Source of the DNA: Chara braunii
Lineage: Eukaryota > Streptophyta > Charophyceae > Charales > Characeae
Assembly (NCBI GenBank): GCA_003427395.1
Contig: BFEA01000035.1
Coordinates: 2,188,858 to 2,229,795, forward strand
DNA length: 40,938 nt
Direction of reading: 5' to 3'
Position 1 is the stretch's first letter. Every line of letters starts with the position of its first letter. This document shows, piece after piece, positions 31,201-40,365 of the stretch. Position numbers and translations under genes: made by a program. The notes under the pieces were generated by a model. The model was not told the origin of the DNA, ran no database searches, and saw only the letters and a list, made by a program, of their open reading frames with translations.

Positions 31201-32060
31201 TAATTCAAAACTTGTGGCACGGCTTAAGGCGAACACCAGCAGTCGTTCTCTCTTTCAAGTTAAGCTTTGGGCAAACAATGCTCGCTTCAGCGACTTCTGG
31301 TTTGTAGAATCATCATTCATAGAGTTGTTGGATAAATGTTCCACCCCCGTTAGTTAGAATGGGGAGGGTAGCGCAGCTTCGTCCTAACCCATGAGAATGA
31401 CCCGAGGAACAAGAGAAGCGGTCAATGCCCAACATGCAAAGATTGGAGCGACACCTATTTATACATCGGGTCTCGCGTGTGCGCTTAGTCAGCAGTGTTA
31501 TGTGACCTGCGTTGAGGCACCCAGCCTGAATCCTGAGGGCGGTCCTTTCACCCTAAGTGTGGGTCTCACCAAGGTCGTTTGTAGTCTTTTCTGACTGCTG
31601 CCTAGTCTTGGAGTGTGAGGGAAATCATAAGGGGAGATGAAATCCTAATGATAAGATTCGAGATTATTTTGAGAAAGCATGAAAACTCGCAGTTAGAGGC
31701 CATTCTGAATATGGAGCGTCAGAAAATAGTCTTCAGAGAGAGTGCAACCTAAAGGATTAAGAAATAAATGGCCACAATGACAAGTTACACAACACTCACT
31801 CGTGGTTAGAGTCAATTGAGCAAGCCAGGGTCAAGGCTCATGTGAGCTCAAAAATACCCAGACTTCTCCTTCGACATTTTATCAATTAAGTGATCAGCAA
31901 TCAACAGTTTCCTCAACGTTCTAACATACAGTCATTCGAGTTACCAGAAAGTTTTCATCAGAAATCAATCAACATTCAGTCACTGTCTTCATCCTGCATC
32001 AGAGATCAATTTCAGTCAGACAGTGCCTTCATCTAAAGACACTGGATCTGTTTCAACGCC
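31201..32060. other. Unannotated stretch
   Basis: No domain seen. A 67-codon frame at 31391-31594 (plus) has no recognisable motif. No tandem repeat. Confidence 0.4.
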
Positions 32061-32095
32061 CAACATCGGCACATAAGAGCAACCAGTCATTCTCG

Positions 32096-32660
32096 GTTCA
32101 GGAGGCTGTTCTAGCTAGCCTCAACAGGATAGCCCTCAAGGATGCTATCCAATGTCAATATGTCAATGTCAATGGCTTTAGCCAAGGGGGTATTTCAATC
32201 TTTGTCGTCCTCACCAGTTTCACTGTTGGTACTGTTCACGGCCTAAGACTCTACGTTGAGAAGGGTAAAGAAACCCATAAGCACTTTGATTCTGTCTGAA
32301 TTTCAGCTGTCAAGTACCTTGAGGAGAGAGAAAAGGAGTTTGACGGGAGTGGGACAAAGTTGATTCGCAGCTTCGGACCCAAGCTCTATACCGACTACCC
32401 CAAACCTCCAGTTCCCTTCACTCTCACAGACGACTCCTGCTAGAGTGACCTGGTGGATCTAGCCAAGAGGTACATCTGTCCTGCATAGATTGACTATGAG
32501 GCAGTGACCGAACCGTCTTAGTTTCGGCATCTTAGACGAGGGATCTTCTCTCAACCATATCTTCCTACTCTATTGGAGGAGTTTTGTGCTACGGTTGACT
32601 TTCGTATCATGGGACTCAGATGAAAATGTTCAGAGCTTGCAGGCTTCAAGTGACTCTATA
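32096..32660 (+). pseudogene. Unrecognised coding relic with six in-frame stops and no frameshift
   Basis: Read in one frame, about 188 codons of natural composition appear: VQEAVLASLNRIALKDAIQ, NVNGFSQGGISIFVVLTSF, VHGLRLYVEKGKETHKHFDS, KYLEEREKEFDGSGTKLIRS, KLYTDYPKPPVPFTLTDD, LVDLAKRYICPA, FSQPYLPTLLEEFCATVDF. Stops are TGA 32297, TAG 32441, TAG 32486, TAG 32519, TGA 32621 and TGA 32651. The stops keep it below any simple ORF cutoff, but the frame is much more protein-like than its alternatives. Family unknown. Its position 0.5 kb upstream of the integrase block, same strand and same frame number, allows it to belong to the same element. Confidence 0.5.
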
Positions 32661-33169
32661 TCCAGATGCCATAACCTCAGAGAGTACAGGGACATGGTTC
32701 AAGGCACATGAAACGCATAATTAAATGAGAGATTGAGAGTACGACCCAAAAGGATGAGTGAGGACTCCTGACGAGTGATGGCCATGACCCCCCCCTTTCA
32801 CATGTACTTTTTGAGATTATTATAAGTTCTCATTCTTCCCCCTTTTACCTTTGTCATTGCTCAAATCAGTCGGTCTTGCATCGTCCAAACTGCTTTTGCC
32901 TGATGATAATATTTTCCGATGATCGTGTCACAGTTCTCAAAATTAGTAAAACTGAGAAAGATTAATACATGAATGACACACCAAAATTTCATGATTATTA
33001 CTTACATAATCCTTGTTGTTCCGAATCAAAATTAAAAATTCCTAAGACCGGGGACCGACGAAGACCGCAATTGAAGGGTCTCGCTCGAAGCTAAATGCAC
33101 ACAACATGAAGGGATTTGCTTTATTTTAATTTATTTATTTATTACAAAGAACATCCAAATCCTGCGTGA

Positions 33170-34578
33170 CAACCTGTTGACTTTCTGGTCACCTTGAGAG
33201 GGCTGACTAGAAAAAGTGTGACACCGCTGGTGGAGTTTACCAATGTGGAACGTCGGCGAGTCACGGAACGGGCTCATGATTATCGCTGGCAGGAATCTGC
33301 CTTGCAAAAACAAAAAGACAATGATGATAGCGGGTCTAGCTGGCTGACGATTCCACACCCTCTCGCTAGGTTCGATTGGACACGAGCTGCACACAAAGAG
33401 GATGCGGTCCACTTCGCTGTCAAATACATGAAAAAAACCATTGAGAAAAACGGATGGTACTGGTCGGGAATTCAAGAGGATGTCAGATACATCGTCCAGA
33501 ATTGTCCGGCCTGCGCGGCAGATAAGGCGCCGATACAAATGCCCCGAACGATGGTACCAACTAGGGTAGAACGCCCCTTTCAGCGAGTTAGCATCGATAC
33601 GGCGGATATCAACGAACGAGAGGTCCTATCGATCAAGGTGAGCTCAACGTCCTCCTAGTCGTCGTTGATCATTTTTCCAAGTGGATCGAGATCTATCCCG
33701 TGACTAGTTAGAACTCACGAGAGGTAGCCTGGTAAATTAACCACTTTCTATGCATGCATCTGGACATAGAAGAGGTACACATGGATAATGGGTCTGAATT
33801 CCAGGGGGAACTGGAACGACCTCTCGTAAGGGCCGACGTTAGGATTTCATACTCACCGGGCCACTGGCCACAGGCTAATGGGCTGGTAGAAAATGCCAAC
33901 CGAATAATTAAGATTTCCCTTAGACGGAATATTACTGCAGGAGATAACAGGCCCTGACCCGTCATAGTCGATCACATCCTAGCCGTTTATCGGGCTACCC
34001 CCCACGGTGGTACCGGGGTGTCCCCATTTCAATTGAGGACCAACCGTGTCCCCCGTGTGTAGTTGTCGCCTCTAGTGGGTACGGAAGTTGGAGCGACCCA
34101 GGCTCAATATCCAGACAAGGCCCAACATTACATGGACTTGATGGCTAGGACCTACCCCGTGTTGGCCCGAAGGCAACAAAAGGCCGTGGATTTGACGCAT
34201 CAACGACAAATCCGAGATTATGAGAACTGACATGGATCAGCAGGCCCACTGCCCTGCTATAAGATCGGGGATCTGGTGCAGGTATGAAAATTCGCGCGCT
34301 CCTCCAAGATCCATCCTCACTACACTGACATTAACGAGGTGACGGAAGTTGGCGCGCAAGGCCAACACTCCGTGAAACTAGTTCCCAGACACAGCACGAA
34401 GGCCAGGCCGCTGACTCGCCACGCTGCCTCCCTTCGTCCGTTTCGGCCATCGCTGGACCACGATGGGGCCCGTGCCCCGTCAAGGCCTTCCTTTTCTTCT
34501 TCCTCCTCGTCCTCCCCTGCTTCCTCTTTCTCTCTCCAATCCGCTTCGCCATTTTGTGCTGAAATCTTGATCGCTTAG
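33170..34578 (+). pseudogene. Ty3/gypsy-type integrase, decayed
   Basis: The zinc-binding HHCC domain is intact in one frame (His at about 33392 and 33410, Cys at about 33503 and 33512, with WYWSGIQEDVRYIV between). It continues to FQRVSIDTAD with the first catalytic Asp. A frameshift near 33640 leads into LLVVVDHFSKWIEIYP, then MDNGSEF (second Asp, 33784) and NGLVENANR (Glu, 33889), the usual D-x(34/35)-E arrangement. The rest, through RRQQKAVDLTHQRQIRDYEN and HPHYTDINEVTEV, is the C-terminal domain region. Six stops interrupt the second frame (33709, 33733, 33955, 34060, 34228, 34285). Reverse transcriptase and protease are missing upstream, so the element is 5' truncated. Integrase would insert element cDNA in the nucleus; this copy cannot. 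Confidence 0.85.
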
Positions 34579-34579
34579 G

Positions 34580-35300
34580 ATGAGCCATCGCCACCGGGAG
34601 CATGAGCTGATCAAACATTTCCAGGCGCCAATCATAAATCACTTGTTGCAGCATCGGTTTAATGACGATCAGCAGTTGCGGTATGACATCTGGCAAGTGA
34701 ACATACCAGGGCCGAGCGTTGCGGATCTCGCCACGTATTCGCTCCTGTGTGAGGGTTCGGGAACTGGTGCGAGGTTTTTTGCGGGATTACTCGGTATAGG
34801 TGGCTAAATCGGTGGCACGGGTGCAGGGACGGGGTGACCATCGCTTCACGACCTACGAATCGCTGCTGCGACGGGTTCCAAACGGCCCACTCGCGCTAGT
34901 GCCTCAGCTACCCGCACTCTTTCCCCCCGCTGACCCCCTCAACATCCAAGCCATTCCCCCTCCCTCATACTTAATGCCTCCCTTCTTCTCTTACACCACC
35001 CTTCCCTACCAACTAACGGAGAGTCCCTACCCCATGCACAACTTCTCAGAGTATCTGGTGGAGCTGGTTGACGTAGAGTCGTTGCCATTCACCGACGAAG
35101 TCTCGTGGGAGCTACATCGGGCACTGTATCGATTGGTGGTGCTGGGCATGTTCCGGTTCTACGTGGAACACGTCGACCATAACATCGACGATCACTTGCT
35201 CATATACTACGTAATTTCGAGCAGAAGGAAGGGACCGTAGCACTATATCCGTTCGGGATGATCGGAACGGATAGGCCGGGACTGCTGGAGCTCATCCACA
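34580..35300 (+). pseudogene. Extra protein downstream of integrase, N-terminal part
   Basis: An ATG at 34580 begins one base after the integrase stop (TAG 34576-34578). About 75 codons (MSHRHREHELIKHFQ.., LLQHRFNDDQQLRYDIW) run to 34807. The sense continues in a second frame at 34800-35240 (RFTTYESLLRRVP, PYPMHNFSEYLVELVDVES, WELHRALYRLVVLGMFRFYVEH) and a third from about 35215 (LYPFGMIGTDRPGLLELIHIEL). The overlaps at the frame changes are a few bases, as expected for single-base lesions in one long ORF. No known domain recognised. Post-pol ORFs occur in some plant Ty3 elements, but I cannot match this one. Confidence 0.6.
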
Positions 35301-35322
35301 TTGAGCTACGATCCATGCACAA

Positions 35323-36392
35323 GTGATTGCCAGCGAAGAAGGAGATCTCCAACACCGGTTAGGGACGGCATCAGCTCCGCGGAGAACGTACCACACGGTG
35401 GTCATACCAGACTACCTTGTGCAGACGGGAGAGAAGGTGGTGGACTTCAACGACGAGAAATCATTGCGGCCTCCCTCGTCCTATCCAAGATCGACAACCC
35501 CGAAGACAACCAAGAAGTTGAAGAAGGCTCTCAAGAAGAAGTGTCGGCATCCATCGCCGGAAGCACAAGGAAGTCGAGTAGGATCAAGGGAAGAAGTGGT
35601 CCAGCCAATGCCGGGGCAGAAGTCCGACCCCGCTCCGGAGAGCAAAGCCACGCCGATCGAGGGGCCTCTGCCGGGGGAAGAAGCCGAGGCCAGGGGATCG
35701 CAGATACGCAGGAGCCACCCGGAGCAGATACCGCCACCGCCCCTTCTTCCCGACCTCAATCTCGACGGAGCCGGCCCGTCCGCACCAGCAAAAGGAGGAG
35801 GAATGGGAGAAGTACCATATCCCACATCCAGACCCCCCATCCTCGTAGGACATTTCTGTTTCCGCCAGCCACCCCAGGGTGCCCCGGTCATTGAGCTTAG
35901 TAGTTCCTCCGAGCCGGAGTGTCCACCTGACAGATGTGGAGTTCATGGTGGAGCCTGCAACAATCAGGCTCGAAGCGACGGAGGGGGCCCCGCGTCCTGA
36001 TTCTGCATGGGAGCCGTTTCTACAGCCGCCGTTTGAAGGATGTGTGGTGCCCAGAATGGCGGGGACGCTCATCTACGAGGCCGGCATTCATGCGAACATC
36101 ATGTACCAGTGCACTTCCTCGTTCTCGCAGTGCTCAAGAGGGAGCGGAGGTCATATACCGGGACCCATCTGGTGATGACGGGCCCCGGGAACTGTTGCGA
36201 CGGCGAGTTGTCCGGGCCATTGCTGATATGGCGCCACGTGTCCTATCGCACGTGTCGGGGGCATTTCTTTACCCCTCCTTCGTCCAACACCACTTCAACG
36301 AAGTGGGGGTGCCAACAACTCCAGTTGCGTTGGCAGCCTTTCTTCCCCTTCTTCCTCCCCCTCTTAACCCTGAGATCGACCACTTCCACTGA
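35323..36392 (+). pseudogene. Extra protein downstream of integrase, central and C-terminal parts
   Basis: Frame 1 (35323-35870): VIASEEGDLQ, VVIPDYLVQTGEK, KKKCRHPSPEAQGSRVG, KATPIEGPLPGE, PPPLLPDLNLD. Frame 2 (35879-36090): LSLVVPPSR, FMVEPATIRLEA, GAPRPDSAWEP. Then HFLVLAVLKRERRSYT, THLVMTG in frame 1 and RRRVVRAIADMAPRVL, QHHFNEVG, NPEIDHFH, stop at 36390, in frame 3. All blocks align with the inverted copy at 21076-22165. Lys/Pro-rich N-terminal half likely disordered, C-terminal half helical. The DLNLD string resembles plant EAR-type repression motifs, but function is not shown. Confidence 0.65.
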
Positions 36393-36506
36393 ACCCTTCC
36401 TTCTTCTTCTTCTTGATTAGAAAGGTCGCGCGTCAACATGTGCTGTAAAAAAATAAAAATAAAAAAATAAAATATATTTTTTATGATGATCGGTTCTTTA
36501 CCGATC

Positions 36507-36629
36507 GGGCCAGCTGACGATGAAGAGGCCGCCCGATCGGGTGCAAAATAGGGGGACAGAACGACAACGATGCTGGATGCATCGAAGTAGATTAGGCAAT
36601 GATCCGGGCCAGCTGATGATGAAGAGCCC
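36507..36629 (+). repeat. Pair of CAGCTGAYGATGAAG repeats in the right U3-like region
   Basis: GGGCCAGCTGACGATGAAGA at 36507 and GGGCCAGCTGATGATGAAGA at 36606, 99 bp apart. Conserved in position and spacing in the left copy; contains the palindrome CAGCTG. Confidence 0.8.
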
Positions 36630-37370
36630 CCCCGGATCCTCAGAGTAATTAGGACACCTATACAGCAGTCAGGAGACTGCTGGTTTTTTGGAATCGCTTG
36701 CGCATCACAGATGTGGTAAGCCAAGATCCGTACTCAGCGACTTCCCGTACCCTTAGGGAAAAATCCCACGTAAGCTTCGGAGTACGAGTTCTAGGCGATT
36801 GAGAAGAATGGGGTTAATTTTCCTTTCTCTTTTTCTTTTTTTTTCTTTTCCTTCTTGAAAAGAGAAGAGGGACGGAACAGCGATGGAACATAAAGTTATC
36901 TTTCCTTTTTTTTTAGAACTGCCCCTGATGATTTTTTTTTCCTGCGGTCGGTTAGCGACAGCGCCGAGAGATCCAAGAAACAGTTAGATGGGAATTTTGA
37001 TTTCTTGCACACGCGCGACTGTTTTTTTTCAAATTTTTGCACGCCACGTAAACCTGTTCCCCAGCTTTGCATCCCCACACCATCTTCCCTTCTTGTTGTG
37101 TGTTCTTTTCTCGCATGCCTCTTCGCCTTCCCTCGAGCGAAGTCCGATCCTCTCCTTACCCATCATCGCGATCGATTGGCTCTCTATTGGGATGGTCGGA
37201 TCAATGTGGTAAACGCGAAAGGCGCGAACCACTTGAACGACCACCCCAATCACGCAGATCGTTCAACTCGCCTCCTTCGATCCTTCTAGAACCCTGGTCC
37301 CTCTTCTGTCCCGCTCGTCTGCACCTCGCGCTACCCGCACCGCATGCTAACATCCCGCCACCTTTCGTGC

Positions 37371-37377
37371 TATAAAT
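37371..37377 (+). promoter_or_regulatory. TATA box of the right LTR-like region
   Basis: GCTATAAATTCTTGCAACCCC with a pyrimidine-rich CCTCTCCCTCTCTTTGATCTCGG about 20 bases on, conserved in the left copy. Probably the element promoter, with the start in the CTCT/TTGATC stretch. Confidence 0.6.
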
Positions 37378-37939
37378 TCTTGCAACCCCTTCCTCTCCCT
37401 CTCTTTGATCTCGGCTGCGCAAGGTCCGTGGCGTCCAACAGGCTTGACGAGCCCAAGTGATGCGTGGAGTGACAACGTGGGGCGGGCATAGCGATAGACT
37501 TGGGGTAAGCCAGTCGAAGGGACTGAGCGATGGTGGAGATCATACGCCAGCAGCGGCAAGGCCTTGTGGCTATGGTTGTCGGAGGTTCTGAGGGATTGGT
37601 GGTTGGGCCCAGGCCGGCCAGCTGTGTGAGAAATTATGTGTACTAAGGGCTCACTTTCATCTCCATTGCTGCTTTGTCTCAACGTGATGTGTGCATGGTC
37701 CCGATGCATGGGTATTCTGTCGTATGCATGTGGTGGTACGAGAGTTTATGGAGGATTGAATGTCTTATTGTCCAAGAGGGCTTGATGAGCATGTGTGTGT
37801 GCCCGCTTACAGGCGTGTTGGTGGGGGTTGTCGGGTGTCGACCGTTTGCATGGATGTATGAGTGTGTTGGTCCCTCCTCCCTTCCCGGATCCCTCTTTCG
37901 TTCTTGACGCCGTGTGTACGTGCGGACTTGTGCCAACCT

Positions 37940-37943
<4 letters not shown>

Positions 37944-38000
<57 letters not shown>
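37944..38000 (+). repeat. (CT)n microsatellite, about 28 units
   Basis: The longest uninterrupted CT array in the window, just outside the LTR-like homology. A short GA relative is at 38150-38170. Confidence 0.95.
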
Positions 38001-38003
<3 letters not shown>

Positions 38004-38198
38004 CCTTTGTGCGCGGATCGGGATCGGGGCAAAACGGGTGATTTCACTTGATAACCAGAGAGACCAGTCGTTCGCATCTCCGTGACGTGGCTGATATCTC
38101 CACGACTCGACATACCTTGGATTCCCGACTCAGCATTCGGGTTGACACAGAGAGAGAGAGCGAGAGAGAGCTAGGCAGGTTTTTTTTATTGATCTTGT

Positions 38199-38636
38199 AT
38201 GGAGTCCACGCTCGTCCCTGCGGATGCTAGCACGGGCCCTTGCCCGTGCTCCACCTTTTTACCGGTCTCTCACAACGTGCTGCCGTCCTTCCCGATCGGA
38301 GACGACGAAAGCATGTATTGTGACGCGGACGTGCGAAGCGCTTTGAGACGGACCGAGCAGATCCGGCTGCATAACCCCGCCAGGGCCTGCCATATCGGAA
38401 GGAGTGGGTTTCTGTTGATTGATCGGTTCTCTTCCCCTCCTCTAATACTGCCCTACATCGATCTCATGGTGTTGCCCTGGTCAGCGGCACAAGCGACGTG
38501 GCGGCCTCGGTTTAACAGTCGTTGGTGTCGTCAGGGGGATTCGTGTTCCTGGCGGAGATTAGTCTTGGGATACGAAGGTGCGGCTCGGTTCCCAGAACTC
38601 TCCCGCAACATGGGCATGCTCCCGGCTAATTTTTGA
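38199..38636 (+). CDS. Uncharacterised 145-codon ORF
   Basis: It begins with ATG and runs without interruption to TGA in GC-rich sequence. Composition is fairly natural (SMYCDADVRSALRRTEQIRL, ACHIGRSGFLLIDRF, PYIDLMVLPWSAAQATWRP), with nine Cys. No signal peptide, membrane segment or known domain. The codons span a 9-bp hairpin (38229-38250, AGCACGGGC..GCCCGTGCT). It may be a chance ORF or an element remnant. Confidence 0.25.
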   Translation: MESTLVPADASTGPCPCSTFLPVSHNVLPSFPIGDDESMYCDADVRSALRRTEQIRLHNPARACHIGRSGFLLIDRFSSPPLILPYIDLMVLPWSAAQATWRPRFNSRWCRQGDSCSWRRLVLGYEGAARFPELSRNMGMLPANF

Positions 38637-39049
38637 ACTTGGGTTCCTTCGGTCTACCCTGCCCTCGGCGACCCCCCACCAGGATGTCCACACGGGCTCG
38701 ACGAGTCTGACGCCGAGGCCTGAGATTTCCGAACCGACCGCCCCAAGATCCGCACGAACCAGGTGCCACGGGGAAGAAAAACTTTGTTCCCCGTCGTTTT
38801 CTTCCTTTTTCCTTCCTTCCCTTTTTGATTGTTTCCTTTTTTCATTGATGGTCGTACCGGAATGAGCTTTCTCCCCGTCCCTTGCCCTCGACGACAGCTC
38901 GAACCCCCAACAAGGCAACTCTTGGCTCGAAACAAGAATCCCCTGTTTTGCCCGGATGATTTAACCCCACGGCCAAAAATCCTCGCCCACACCCCCAACT
39001 ACTCTGATCGGTGTTCGAAGTACGGAACACCGCGCGGGGTGTGAGGTTG

Positions 39050-39420
39050 CACATCAGATCTTTCATTGGGAGGCCTCGGTGGGCAATCTGCCACTGGAGC
39101 GACGTTATCCTTGCTGGTTTCTGCTTAGCCTCCTGGAACCAGCGGATGGACTTAAGCTGTTGGCGATCGATGTTTAGTTGTTTCTGCCACCGGTCATTAA
39201 CCACGTCCTTCAAGTTCCCTGACTCTCAACATTCTATAGGTGGCTTTGACCGTCAACTTGGACAATTGCTTGGATGTGGTGGTGGCTCGAGGGCGTGTAG
39301 TAATGGTCCATTGCCACTCTACGGGAGCCAGCGGTAGAGGTCGGTCTGAAAGGTCTGCCGCTCTGCTCCCGCCTCCACCACCCTGGCCTGTATTGTTCCC
39401 TTCTCAATCGACTGAAACGG
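39050..39420 (-). pseudogene. Second LINE C-terminal fragment
   Basis: The minus strand holds, in three frames, the same blocks as the LINE at 27.3-28.9 kb: PFRPTSTAGSRR (about 39370-39320), EWQWTITTRP..LTVKATYRMLR (about 39320-39225), then LKSIRWFQEAKQKPARITSL and WQIAHRGLPMKD (about 39155-39065). Corresponding sites in the first element are LSFRPETSISHLR, LQNWIWSS..LSVKASYRMFR and RGIKWVKTSRTKPAKIAL..QIVHRCLPMNDW. It is GC-richer and clearly diverged, so it is an independent insertion of a related family, not a recent duplicate. No reverse transcriptase seen further right. Confidence 0.65.
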
Positions 39421-39529
39421 GTCCCTACTCCCACCAGCTGACCCTGTCTCCCTAGGGTATAAAAATCAATCAGCATATCATCTGGATGTAGCTGACGTAC
39501 GAGCCCTACCCACTCCCCCTCTACCACTG

Positions 39530-40237
39530 TTGGGCCTTTGTGAAGGATAGTGCACCCGAGTCAGACCGTCTGCCACGTCAACCTGCGACGCGGCGTGGTC
39601 AAGCGCTTTCGATCCCCAAGCGTACGCTAAGCGCTAGGATTGTGCCGAAAGGATGACCATCATGCATGCCTCACACCATCGCCTGAGCAGCCAGCGCCCC
39701 GCTGCAAGCCACCGCCTCGCCGTGCTCAGGGAAGGACGTGGTGGAGGGACAATAGGGTTTAATAGGTGGTTTGGCAGATGAACTCTGTCGGTGATAGATG
39801 GAGACAGAATCCCCTTTCAGTGGCCTGAGGATGGCTGATGTGGCAGTGTTGCCAGATTCATGCCGGCCAGTTGCCTGGAGTGGGTCGTGATACCCTGTAA
39901 CCCATAGTAAGTATTTTGCAGCAGTATGAGGTCTGGCAGAGAAGATTTGGGGAATATGCTGCCATTTGCACTGGCTTGAGGGTCACCGATTCTTCAAGTA
40001 GGTACTAGGTAGTCATATTCATCTTAAAATTCTGTAATTTCATGATATTCAAGTAGAGACTGTCATAATTTCTTAGTCTTTCTTGGCTGTAAAACTTGTC
40101 TGCTACAGCCAGGTTCATGCTTTCTTGGCACAAAAATAGCACCAGTGCAGCCAAGACCTAATAGTCTATCCATCAGAGTTGCTTCTTAGGAAAGATCCTT
40201 ATGTACTGAGCGCTTAGGTAAGGCAGGCTGCCGAACG
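39530..40237. other. Unannotated stretch
   Basis: No coding frame, repeat or RNA gene recognised. Confidence 0.4.
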
Positions 40238-40365
40238 GGAATTGGAAGGAGGGGGGGCAGGAGCAGTGGGGAGAGGGGGGCACGAGGGGGGTAGGAGGGG
40301 GGTAGGACGGGTGTACGAGGGGGCTAGGAGGGGGGGGGGACAGGGGAGGGGGGAAGGGAGGAGAT
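40238..40365 (+). repeat. G-run cluster with quadruplex potential
   Basis: At least ten runs of four or more G lie within 128 bases, spaced by short A/T/C linkers (GAGGGGGG, TAGGAGGGG units). The open frames crossing it on both strands reflect composition. Confidence 0.85.

Larger units (their letters stand above)
36400..37690 (+). mobile_element. LTR-like 3' region of the right element
   Basis: It follows the stop of the post-integrase protein and aligns end to end with the left copy (minus strand, 21075 to about 19750). It contains the CAGCTGAYGATGAAG pair, GGAGACTGCT, AGTACGAGT, a TTGGGATGGTC/GACCACCCCAATCA inverted repeat (about 37187-37255) and a TATA box. Exact TG..CA ends were not found. 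The shared sequence runs to about 37690 (CTCCATTGCTGC). Confidence 0.55.

Noticed and set aside
35481-36072. Minus-strand ORFs of 136-162 codons
   Set aside because: Shadows of the post-integrase protein, whose plus-strand frame is the one conserved in the inverted copy.
38199-38636. Assigning a function to the 145-codon ORF
   Set aside because: No recognisable domain; kept only as a low-confidence ORF.
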